A stretch of DNA of 64,000 nt from CAZCTC01 sp964501335. GTDB lineage: Bacteria > Chloroflexota > Anaerolineae > B4-G1 > SLSP01. The DNA is taken from contig CAZCTC010000013.1 of the NCBI GenBank assembly GCA_964501335.1, positions 62,001-126,000 on the forward strand, given 5' to 3'. How positions within the stretch are numbered: position 1 is the first letter of the stretch; the number at the start of each line of letters is the position of its first letter. Position numbers and translations under genes: made by a program. Below, one piece after another: positions 32,451 to 40,542 of the stretch. The notes beneath the pieces are model-generated. The model saw only the letters and a program-made list of their open reading frames with translations. It made no database searches and had not been told where the DNA came from.

Positions 32451-34768
32451 TGCCCAAAATGCTGCTGGGAATCATTCTGATCGGTCTATTCATCGCTCTG
32501 ATGTTGCCGGTTACTCCCGTTTCGGCTCAGGACCCTTGGCCGCCGACGCCCACCCCAACGGCCGAACCCTTCCAATCCTTCGCAGTCGCACCCGCTTCGG
32601 CCACCGCCGGGCCGATCCTGCCCTGGGATATCAGCGCCGCCATCGACAACCTGGGTTATCAGGCCCTTAAAACCGCCGCGGAAATCCTATGGATTCCTCA
32701 CGCGGTTCTCCTCACGCTCTCGTATTTCATCCACCTGGCTTCCGAAAAGCTGACCCAGGGGTTGTTGCCGCTGATCTTGAAGATTGCCACCGACTACCTG
32801 AAGGAATCCGGGATCTTTAAAGCTCTGGCGGAAATTGCCTTCCTGCTCGTCATCCTGGGCCTGATTGCTTCCTTTATTGAAGTGCGGCTGGTCGATCTGC
32901 GGAAATTTCTCCTCTATGCCGTCCTCGCTTCCCTGGTCCTTTCCAGCGGTCCAGCCATGATGAGCCGAATTGAAGTGACCCGCCGGGACGCCGCCCGCGC
33001 CCTCAACGAACGAGTCTTTTCTCAAGTCCTGGGATCGGGCGATATGGGCTATGGCGATCTGCCGGCCCCCGCGCCCTGGGCCAGCTTTACCCTCAACGAC
33101 TACGACGAACCCGGCTACACCGCCCGCGATGCGGCGCTTTCCGCCCTTCTGGTTGGCGGCGGCCATGAGGAAATGTTCGGGCCGCTCCCCCAGCAATTCC
33201 GCAGCCAATACTTCGAGCCCATCAGCCTGATTACTCTGACCGATCCGGCCGCCCGCAATGCCGCACTGAATCAAGCGAACAACGGCCTGACCCGCTTGAT
33301 CCTGGCCTATCCGCTCTCCCTGGTTTCCGTCCTGGAAGGCCTGGTGGAATTGTTGTTCAGCGTGGCGGGCGCCTTTCTGATGATTGCTTTACCCTTTTCT
33401 TTGTTGTTTGCTTTCTTCCTGCCCACCGAAGGAATCACGCTGGGACTGCTGCGACAGTACCTCAACCTGCTGCTCAACTATTTCGTGGTCAATGTCCTCA
33501 TCGCCATCGGACTGGCGGGACTGGTCGCCGCGGCTGCGCGCGGATCGCTGTTGCTGGCGGTCGGCGGCAGCGCCATGGCCTGGCTCTTCTTCGCCTTCGG
33601 CCTGAATGTGGCCAAACAATCCGCGCAAGGCTCGTTCACCGCCTTGACCGGATCGGTCGCCGGGCTGCTGGGTGTCCGTGATCCGGTGGCCGATGCGCTC
33701 CAGGGAGCCCGCCAGGCTGCGGGGGTAGCGGTAGGCCTGGCCGGCGCCGGCGTCGCAGCCGCGGCCGGAATGCCCCAGCTCGCCCCCACCGCGTTAAGCC
33801 TGGGAATTGGCGGGGGAACCCCCGGCCCGGCCGACCACCTCAAAACCGTCGCTCGGGTGGGGCTGGGGTTGATGGGCGGAGAAATGATGCAAGGCACGCC
33901 GATCGCCGGCCTGGCCACGGCCGCTTCCACCATCCAATCGATGGGCGACGGCAAAGGCCTGCTCGACAACTTGGCTAAACTCCAGGGCTCGGATGCGGTG
34001 ATGGTAGGGATGCGGGCTGAAGCGGGCGATGTGGCCGGGATCGCCATCGGCCTGGATCGAGCCCTGGAGCGCCGCGAACGCCGGGCCGACAAAGCTCAAA
34101 AGCAAGAAACCAGCAAGACACCTTCTTATGTTCCTGACGTTACTTCCCCCTGGCGTGAACCCATCGACCGGGGCTTGCGCCAGCAGGGCGAGGAATGGGG
34201 AACGCGAATTGCGCAAGCCATCGTGCAAACCCTGGAAAGCTATCGGGGGCAGGGACTTTCCGATACCGCTCTGATCCAGAAATTCACCAACCCGGAAGGC
34301 GCTCCGGCCCTGGATTCCGCCGGTAGCAAAGCTGTCTTTGCCCAGCTCGATTCCCAGACCCGCGATACCTTGTTGAAAACGCCCGAAGCCAAGGCCGCCT
34401 TTGTCGGGCTGGTCGGCGAAGCGGTAATGCCAAAAACGACAGCGGCCGCCCCGGATCTGGCCGTCGCCATTGCCGCCGCGGTCGCCGGCGGGGCTACCAA
34501 CGGCGCCGAAGTCGTGGCCCGGCAACTGGGCAGCAATGTCCAGGCCCTGGGCCCGGCCTATGGTCCGATCAATGGGATTGTCCACGAAGCCCGCGCGTTG
34601 GGGTTGAGCGGCGATCAAACCCGCTTTGTTTTGACCACCGGTCTGGTGCCGCCGGGCCAGGAAAACCATCCCCGGATCGAACAGATTTTAGCCCTGCGGG
34701 ATCAACTCCCCGCCTCGGTTTCCCTGACCCGCACCACGCTGGCTGCAGAAAAGGAGCGAACGCAATGA
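32450..34768 (+). CDS. VirB6/TrbL-like polytopic channel protein
   Basis: The 772-residue protein has a signal peptide (MLLGIILIGLFIALMLPVTP), about six membrane helices up to residue ~390 (for example AFLLVILGLIASFIEV and SVAGAFLMIALPFSLLFAFF) and a long soluble Ala/Gly-rich C-terminal part. This architecture fits VirB6/TrbL-type inner-membrane channel proteins of type IV secretion. Similarity is by architecture and context (VirB4, PrgI-like and pilin-like genes downstream), since VirB6 sequences are poorly conserved. Start and stop overlap neighbours by 1 and 4 bp. Confidence 0.7.
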   Translation: MPKMLLGIILIGLFIALMLPVTPVSAQDPWPPTPTPTAEPFQSFAVAPASATAGPILPWDISAAIDNLGYQALKTAAEILWIPHAVLLTLSYFIHLASEKLTQGLLPLILKIATDYLKESGIFKALAEIAFLLVILGLIASFIEVRLVDLRKFLLYAVLASLVLSSGPAMMSRIEVTRRDAARALNERVFSQVLGSGDMGYGDLPAPAPWASFTLNDYDEPGYTARDAALSALLVGGGHEEMFGPLPQQFRSQYFEPISLITLTDPAARNAALNQANNGLTRLILAYPLSLVSVLEGLVELLFSVAGAFLMIALPFSLLFAFFLPTEGITLGLLRQYLNLLLNYFVVNVLIAIGLAGLVAAAARGSLLLAVGGSAMAWLFFAFGLNVAKQSAQGSFTALTGSVAGLLGVRDPVADALQGARQAAGVAVGLAGAGVAAAAGMPQLAPTALSLGIGGGTPGPADHLKTVARVGLGLMGGEMMQGTPIAGLATAASTIQSMGDGKGLLDNLAKLQGSDAVMVGMRAEAGDVAGIAIGLDRALERRERRADKAQKQETSKTPSYVPDVTSPWREPIDRGLRQQGEEWGTRIAQAIVQTLESYRGQGLSDTALIQKFTNPEGAPALDSAGSKAVFAQLDSQTRDTLLKTPEAKAAFVGLVGEAVMPKTTAAAPDLAVAIAAAVAGGATNGAEVVARQLGSNVQALGPAYGPINGIVHEARALGLSGDQTRFVLTTGLVPPGQENHPRIEQILALRDQLPASVSLTRTTLAAEKERTQ

Positions 34769-36147
34769 ATCTTTGGCGCTTTGGTTTTATCCTGCTGGCC
34801 TTGATCGGCCCTGTCCCACAAGGAGCAACCGCCACACCGACGCCGACGGCTACTCCAACAGCCACCCCGACCACTACGGCAACCTTGGGTCCGCGCAATA
34901 CGCCCACCTGCATCGGCGCCGATGCCTACGAACCCAATGATGTACCGGAGCAGGCTCAACTGGTCGGCGCCGGAACGACGCTTCAGGCGACGCTGCATCT
35001 AGGGGATGTGGATTGGTGGCAGGTCTATCTCAAAGCCGGACGCAACTACCGGATCGAAGCCCAAACGAAGCCCGGCGGCGATCCTCGTATGGTGCTGTAC
35101 ACCGCCACTCTGGCTCAACTCGCGCAAAACGACGACTGCGCGCTCGGCTCCTATTCCCCCTGCATTCGGATCAAACCTACCGAAGAAGGCGTCTATCTGG
35201 TCCAAATTACCAGCCAGGTCGCCGGGCTCTGGGCGGATTACACCCTCCAGGTGGTGGAAGAACTGCCCACTCCGACGCCGACGCTGACTCCCCAACCCAC
35301 CGCCGGCCCGACCGCCACCCCGCAGCCGACCGGAACGCCGGTACCGTCGCCGACGCCCAATGATCCTTTCGAGCCTAACCAAGACTTCGACCACGCCGCC
35401 GAGATCGGCCTGGGCCAGACTGTCGCCGCCAATCTTCCAACCGGCGATCGGGATTTCTACCGGCTCTACCTCAAGAATCGGTTGCTGCACCGCTGCGAGA
35501 TCAATCCCCAGGGCGGACTCGATCCGAACTTGACCCTCTACGATGCCGGGCGCAATGTCCTGGGCGGCAATGACGATCGCGCCCCCGGCCAACCCGGCCC
35601 CCTGTTGAACTGGTTGCCGGGCGGCGCCGGTTGGATTACTTTGGTGGTCGATCCCGTGACCGGCAGCGGGAGCTACACTCTGCTCTGCACCGTGCTCGCT
35701 CCCACACCCACCACGCCCGTGACGCCTTTGCCGCCGGCTCCGACGCCCACCCGCTGGCTGATCCCTACCGCGACTTCCTTGCCGGGCCTGGAAAATCCCG
35801 CCGGCCTGGGCGGTGGAGACTGGGCCCAACCCGGAGCGACCGGCACCCCGCTTCCCCCGGTCAAGGTGGTAGTCTACTACGACGAAAACGACAACAATGC
35901 CGCTGATCCCGCCGAGGGGATTCAGGGCGCGACGGTGCTGCTCCTGGATGCTTCGACCAACAAACCTATCGCCTGGCAGACCACCGACGAAACCGGCTAC
36001 ACGGCTTTTGAGATTCCGGCCGGCGCTTCGGCCTATGCCGCCCTGCGCATTGCCATTCCCTTTCTGGGATTTTCTCGCCCCGTCGGTCCCGGCCAGGCCG
36101 TCCCCGTGGCCATCGAACCGCAGCGCTTGCCGGGGTTGATTCCATGA
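34765..36147 (+). CDS. Secreted protein with two pre-peptidase (PPC) domains and an SdrD-B-like domain
   Basis: The 460-residue protein has a signal peptide, a TPTPTAT linker, and a first PPC-like beta domain (ADAYEPNDVPEQAQLV...GDVDWWQVYL). A Pro/Thr linker, a second PPC domain (DPFEPNQDFDHAAEI...GDRDFYRLYL) and a C-terminal SdrD B-like domain (VVYYDENDNNAADPAEGIQG...TTDETGYTAF) follow. These are non-catalytic surface modules, so an adhesive or structural role at the cell surface is likely. It overlaps both neighbours by 4 bp within the transfer operon. Confidence 0.78.
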   Translation: MNLWRFGFILLALIGPVPQGATATPTPTATPTATPTTTATLGPRNTPTCIGADAYEPNDVPEQAQLVGAGTTLQATLHLGDVDWWQVYLKAGRNYRIEAQTKPGGDPRMVLYTATLAQLAQNDDCALGSYSPCIRIKPTEEGVYLVQITSQVAGLWADYTLQVVEELPTPTPTLTPQPTAGPTATPQPTGTPVPSPTPNDPFEPNQDFDHAAEIGLGQTVAANLPTGDRDFYRLYLKNRLLHRCEINPQGGLDPNLTLYDAGRNVLGGNDDRAPGQPGPLLNWLPGGAGWITLVVDPVTGSGSYTLLCTVLAPTPTTPVTPLPPAPTPTRWLIPTATSLPGLENPAGLGGGDWAQPGATGTPLPPVKVVVYYDENDNNAADPAEGIQGATVLLLDASTNKPIAWQTTDETGYTAFEIPAGASAYAALRIAIPFLGFSRPVGPGQAVPVAIEPQRLPGLIP

Positions 36148-37367
36148 GCGTCTACATTCCTCCTGAAGTCCGGGCCGTGTTGGACGCGCATTGGGGGCGC
36201 AAAGTCACCGAACGTTTCGGCGATACGCCGCCGACTCCCGAAGAGGAAGCCGACTTCATCCGCGAGACCCTGGCCGCCGGCGTGCCGACCGTCCCGCTGC
36301 TCAACGGCAACGAAGTTACTACGATGGCCGGGCAGGGCACCTTCAATCCCGATGCCGAAGGCAATCCGGTGGTCTCAACTTTACCCAAAGCGCCGGGCCG
36401 CGGTCTGCCGTTATCCCTGGAGACCCTCAAGATTGCGGGGCTGATGCTTCTGGCTGTCGTGCTTCTGGGCTCCTGGTTCCTCAAACCAGGAACAAAATCC
36501 CATACCCCCTCCGCCGTGGATGCTTCCGGGACAGAAGTCACAGCTCTCCCCGAGGGGATCGACGCTCTGGTTACCTCGGGCGATGTGCGAATCCCGTTGG
36601 TCGTGCCGCGCACCCTGGAGATCCTCCCCGGCGACGGCCTGACCGCGACCACTTTTGCTATCGTGCCGGTTCAAGTAGAGGAATCCGACTGGCCCTGTCC
36701 GGTCAAGGATTTCGACGGCCAGCCCGCCGCCTGCTGGGTCTTCGGCTCCGTGGTCAACTATCTGATCGGGATTCCCACCTCGCCGATGGCCGAAGAGCTG
36801 GCTACCCGCTTGCAAGCCCATGGGGGACAGATGCGCCTGCGTCTGAGTACAGAGAGAGTGGTCACCTTCCGCGTCGTCCAGGTGAAAGCTATCGAAAGGC
36901 ACCAGACCGAAGCTCTGGCCCAGCGCCGCTTTGCCCTGACCGTCCCGCTGCTCAGTCAAGACGGCACGCAGCGTACCCTCATGGTCGGGGAATACGATCC
37001 CGGTCCCGATCTGGGCGCGCTTCCGGTTTCCTTGCCCGGCACCGTCGATCCGGCTCAGGCTCACACCCTTACCCTGGGCCAGAGCATACAGATGGGCGGT
37101 CTGGAACTTACCCCGATTCAGCTGAGCGGCAGCGGCGCCGAAGCCCGGTTGATTCTGAAGGTCCGCAACCTGGGAACCCTGCCGGTTTCCGCCGGGGCGG
37201 ATTGGGCGGTCACCGCCTTGCAAACCGGCGGGACGACGGCCGTCGCCGAAGTGCAGGGCGCCGGCCTCGCCGCCGGGGCGACGGCAGAAATTACGTGTGC
37301 GGCCCCCGGCCCGATCGCCGCCTGGCAGATCATTCTGACCGGGGGAAGTCTCACGGTCACTCCGTGA
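36144..37367 (+). CDS. Single-pass membrane protein, possible degenerate sortase fold
   Basis: The 407-residue protein has an N-terminal cytoplasmic part (~85 residues), one membrane helix (LKIAGLMLLAVVLLGSWFL, residues ~94-112) and an extracytoplasmic region. Part of that region (WVFGSVVNYLIGIP to RRFALTVPLL, residues ~205-270) recalls the order of strands in sortases but lacks the catalytic His and Cys. The C-terminal ~110 residues form a beta domain. A VirB8-like bitopic role would also fit the topology. No firm family assignment; it is co-translated with the preceding gene. Confidence 0.6.
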   Translation: MSVYIPPEVRAVLDAHWGRKVTERFGDTPPTPEEEADFIRETLAAGVPTVPLLNGNEVTTMAGQGTFNPDAEGNPVVSTLPKAPGRGLPLSLETLKIAGLMLLAVVLLGSWFLKPGTKSHTPSAVDASGTEVTALPEGIDALVTSGDVRIPLVVPRTLEILPGDGLTATTFAIVPVQVEESDWPCPVKDFDGQPAACWVFGSVVNYLIGIPTSPMAEELATRLQAHGGQMRLRLSTERVVTFRVVQVKAIERHQTEALAQRRFALTVPLLSQDGTQRTLMVGEYDPGPDLGALPVSLPGTVDPAQAHTLTLGQSIQMGGLELTPIQLSGSGAEARLILKVRNLGTLPVSAGADWAVTALQTGGTTAVAEVQGAGLAAGATAEITCAAPGPIAAWQIILTGGSLTVTP

Positions 37368-37391
37368 CCTTTCAAACTCTAAGGAGGTTCT

Positions 37392-37724
37392 ATGAAATCC
37401 CGTAAGTGGCTTAAAGGATTGTCCGTGTTGATGTTGGTCGGGCTGGTGTGCCTGATCGCGCAACCGGTTTTCGCGGCGCCCGTCGGCGCGCCGCCGATGA
37501 GCGGGGGCCTCACCTTCGAGGATATTACCGGTTTCATCACGAGTATCATGAAACCCCTGGCGATCCTGGGGATTCTGCTCTACATCCTCACCCTGATCGC
37601 GCCCGTCCGTAACCTCATCGAGAAAGTCGGAATTTCCATTCCCCAAGACTATCTTCTGATGTTGATCTTTGCCGCCGTCTTGCTGGGCTACGCCACCGAT
37701 TTCGTCGATTTGCTGTTCGGTTAA
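37392..37724 (+). CDS. Pilin-like small membrane protein (VirB2/TrbC type)
   Basis: The 110-residue protein has a signal peptide (VLMLVGLVCLIAQPVFA, cut after AFA) and two hydrophobic helices (MKPLAILGILLYILTLIAPV and YLLMLIFAAVLLGYATDFV) separated by a short basic loop. This is the topology of VirB2-type pilins. GGAGG precedes ATG. The order pilin, PrgI/VirB3-like, VirB4 downstream is the usual order in type IV secretion operons. Confidence 0.75.
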   Translation: MKSRKWLKGLSVLMLVGLVCLIAQPVFAAPVGAPPMSGGLTFEDITGFITSIMKPLAILGILLYILTLIAPVRNLIEKVGISIPQDYLLMLIFAAVLLGYATDFVDLLFG

Positions 37725-37757
37725 CCGGTCTCAGGACCCATCATCCAGGAGGTAACC

Positions 37758-38117
37758 ATGTACGCGATGCCCGGTGAAGTGCTCAAAGCCGATCGGCCCG
37801 GCTTTCTGATGTTCTCCCTGACCCAACTGCTGGCCGGGGTGGGCGCTTTCTTTATCGCGCCGTCCTTGGGGTTCAAAGGACCGGCTATCTTCATCGCCGT
37901 CGTTCTCGTGGTTCTCCTGGTCCGGCGGGTCCGCGGGCTCTATCTGGCCGAGCAGGCCGGATACTGGCTGCGAGCCATGGCCCGCTCGATTGCCGACGAG
38001 GGCCGCAGCAGCCGTCTGGATCCGCTGCGGCTTTATCAAATCCAGGAAGCGCCCGCCGAAAGCGCCGCCTATCTGGTCAAAACGCCCGACGGGCAAATCA
38101 TGACGGTTAAGGGGTAG
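37758..38117 (+). CDS. PrgI/VirB3-like membrane protein
   Basis: The 119-residue protein has two membrane helices (FLMFSLTQLLAGVGAFFIA and GPAIFIAVVLVVLLVRRV) close to the N-terminus and a basic soluble tail. This is the PrgI/VirB3 pattern, and the gene lies directly upstream of a VirB4 gene. Two closely spaced ATGs open the frame; the first, at 37758, follows AGGAGG. The protein probably helps insert VirB4 at the membrane. The sequence itself is only weakly diagnostic. Confidence 0.75.
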   Translation: MYAMPGEVLKADRPGFLMFSLTQLLAGVGAFFIAPSLGFKGPAIFIAVVLVVLLVRRVRGLYLAEQAGYWLRAMARSIADEGRSSRLDPLRLYQIQEAPAESAAYLVKTPDGQIMTVKG

Positions 38118-38119
38118 CC

Positions 38120-40246
38120 ATGAGCAGCGTCTATCGCCTTTCTTCCTTCAATTTTTTGCAAATGCGCCCGGAAAACATCCTGGCCACCCTGGGCCGCTGG
38201 CAACAGGCCTGGGCCGCCTGGGAAACGCCCCGCACCCGGCTGGTCTTTCGCACCATCCCGGTGGATCTGGAGAGTGCTACCCGCCGGGCCCGCCGCAGTG
38301 AAGCCGCCGCCCAGGATGACGGCGCTACCCAGCATGTCCGGCAATACATCGGGCTGCTGGATCGGGCCGCCCACAGTGGGAGTCTCCTCGCGCTAGAGCA
38401 TTACCTGGTCCTGCCGACGCTTTCCGGGACCGCGGCGGAAGTCGCCGCCGGCAGCCTTGCCGAAGGGCTGGGCCTGCATGCTCAACCCGTGGCCGATCTG
38501 CCGCCCCTGCTCCCCACGGCCTATCACGCCTTGCCCGCCCTGCTCCAGCCGGAAAGCGGCAACTATCCCCTCTGCTCGGTCCTGGTCTCCTATGATCTGA
38601 TGGGCCAATGGGATTGGGGCGTGTTGGCGCAGGTCCTGACCCTGGGTTTTCCCCTGGCGCTTTCGGTCGAACTTCTTACCTATCACGGCGAGAAGGCCAA
38701 CCAGCAGTTAGACAACGCCCGGCAGCTGCTCTCCGGGATTTCGCTCCAGGTGGGCCGCAAAGCCGGCTTGACCAAACAGGAGACCGACTATCAAACCCTG
38801 GAAGCGGGCGTCACCGCCGGACTGGCCCTGCATCATGCCGGTTTTGCCGTCCTGGTCTCGGGCCGCACCGAAAAGGAGCTGCGGGAACGGGAACGGCAGA
38901 TCGGCGCCAAACTGGCCGGGCGGGCGGCGGTCCGCCGGATCAATGGCCTGCAACAGGAACTCTTCCAGGCCCACTTTACCGCCGCCGAACGCCCCGAGAT
39001 CCCCACCGGCCTGCGCCACAACCTGACTTCGCAAGGCGCCGCGCTGCTCTGCGGCCCCCTGGGGCTACGCCGCCGCACCGATCTGCGGGGGATCCTGTGG
39101 GGCATGTCCGGGCAGCAGCCCTACTTCTGGGACGGCTTCGGCCCCCAGCTCAATGAACTCAACCATGCGGTGATCCTGGGCGCTCCCGGCACCGGCAAAA
39201 CCACCACCTTTATGGGTATTCTCTGGCGAGAAATGGATCTGGAAGGCACGCAGGGGATCATCATGGAGCCGATGGGCCATTGCAAGCGGTTGGTCCGGGC
39301 CCTGGGCGAGAAACGCAGCGCTTACAATCCCCTTTCCCTGCATGGCCTGCGGATCAATCCCATCGAACTGATCTACGAGGACGCCGCCGAACAATCCGCT
39401 CACCTGACGGTCATTCTGAAGCTGCTGCTCAAGCGTGCGTTGACGGAGCATGAAGAAGTGGCGTTGGATATGGCCCAAACCCTGATCTACGCCGGCGTGA
39501 ACCCCCAGACCCCCGCCGTCAATCAACCCCGGCTGGAAAATCTGGCCCGCGCCCTGCGGACCTTACGCAGCGACGCCTGGGTCAAGGCGGCGGGGGAAAA
39601 TCTGGGCAGCCTTCTGGAAGCCAAATATGTCCGGGGTTCGCTGGGGACGGTCTTCAACACCCCCACCTTGAGCGATTGGAAGCTGGAGAAGGATCTGGTG
39701 GCCTTTGATTTCTCCCAGATCCCCGAAGAAGCCGGGCTGATGCGCCTGGGCTATTACCTGGTGCTTTCGGCGATCCAGCGGGCCGCCTTCCGGCAGGCCC
39801 GCTCCCGCCGGCGGATTGTCCTGATCGACGAGTTTCGGGCCATGAGCGCCGAACCGATGTTGGCCGGGCGGGTGGCCTTGATGTTCAAGACCTTCCGGAC
39901 CTTGGGCGTAGGAATCTGGGCCATGGAACAGGACATCTTCACCTTTACCGGCGCCGACGAATCGGGGCGCGGTTTCAACGACAATCCCTGGGGGCCGTAC
40001 ATGCTTTCCAACTCCGCCCAGATCATTGCTTTGGCGCATCGCACTACGCAGGGCATCCGCATTCTGCAACAACAGCGGCCGCAGATTACCGATGAGCAGG
40101 CACAATGGCTGATGAGCCTGCGGCGGGAGGACGAAGGCGGCACCGGGCAGGATAAAGGCAAGGGCCTGGTCATCCTGGAAAACGAAGTCTACCCCGTGCA
40201 TTTTGTCCTGACCCAGCACGAGTTGAAATATCTGAAGGGTTCATAA
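38120..40246 (+). CDS. virB4: VirB4-family conjugation ATPase
   Basis: The 708-residue protein has an N-terminal CagE/TrbE-like domain and a RecA-like ATPase. Walker A is LGAPGTGKTTT near residue 355, IIMEPMGHCKRL follows, and Walker B is IVLIDEFRAM near residue 567; GVGIWAMEQDIFTF and ITDEQAQWLMSLR come after it. VirB4 energises pilus assembly and substrate transfer of type IV secretion systems. It starts 2 bp after the PrgI-like gene. This is the most secure evidence that the operon encodes a conjugation-type machine. Confidence 0.9.
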   Translation: MSSVYRLSSFNFLQMRPENILATLGRWQQAWAAWETPRTRLVFRTIPVDLESATRRARRSEAAAQDDGATQHVRQYIGLLDRAAHSGSLLALEHYLVLPTLSGTAAEVAAGSLAEGLGLHAQPVADLPPLLPTAYHALPALLQPESGNYPLCSVLVSYDLMGQWDWGVLAQVLTLGFPLALSVELLTYHGEKANQQLDNARQLLSGISLQVGRKAGLTKQETDYQTLEAGVTAGLALHHAGFAVLVSGRTEKELRERERQIGAKLAGRAAVRRINGLQQELFQAHFTAAERPEIPTGLRHNLTSQGAALLCGPLGLRRRTDLRGILWGMSGQQPYFWDGFGPQLNELNHAVILGAPGTGKTTTFMGILWREMDLEGTQGIIMEPMGHCKRLVRALGEKRSAYNPLSLHGLRINPIELIYEDAAEQSAHLTVILKLLLKRALTEHEEVALDMAQTLIYAGVNPQTPAVNQPRLENLARALRTLRSDAWVKAAGENLGSLLEAKYVRGSLGTVFNTPTLSDWKLEKDLVAFDFSQIPEEAGLMRLGYYLVLSAIQRAAFRQARSRRRIVLIDEFRAMSAEPMLAGRVALMFKTFRTLGVGIWAMEQDIFTFTGADESGRGFNDNPWGPYMLSNSAQIIALAHRTTQGIRILQQQRPQITDEQAQWLMSLRREDEGGTGQDKGKGLVILENEVYPVHFVLTQHELKYLKGS

Positions 40247-40252
40247 GGAGAC

Positions 40253-40453
40253 ATGATGGCAGGCCAGGAGAAAAACGCCGGCACAGGGACGGGATTGAGC
40301 ACCGAAGTGGAAACGATGCGCGCCTACTACACGGTCTACCTCAAGGAACGCCTGACGCAATTGACCGGAGCGGGCGATCCGGGGGCCGGGAAAGCCCCGG
40401 CTTCCAGCCCGTCCCGTTCCGGGGGATTGAAGGACTTATTCGGAGACATGTAA
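40253..40453 (+). CDS. Small protein after VirB4
   Basis: This 66-residue protein has AAGGAG 4-9 nt before tandem ATGs and lies 6 bp after virB4. It has a central amphipathic helix (AYYTVYLKERLTQL) and a Gly/Ser-rich tail ending LKDLFGDM. There is no membrane segment and no known family. Its position suggests a co-translated accessory protein. Confidence 0.65.
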   Translation: MMAGQEKNAGTGTGLSTEVETMRAYYTVYLKERLTQLTGAGDPGAGKAPASSPSRSGGLKDLFGDM

Positions 40454-40542
40454 ATGGAAGATTGGACGATTGGAAGGTGGTTTCTTCCAACTTCCATCTT
40501 CCGAACTTCCAAGGACAGTTCATTCGATAGGAAAGATGCACC
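40454..40542. repeat. Purine-rich TTGGAAG/CTTCCAA intergenic repeat
   Basis: GGAAGATTGGACGATTGGAAG (40457-40477 region) is followed by mirrored CTTCCA-rich units up to 40520, able to fold as an imperfect hairpin. Related purine units recur at 49523-49555 and 57708-57745. They occur in the few real gaps of an otherwise overlapping operon. Confidence 0.6.
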
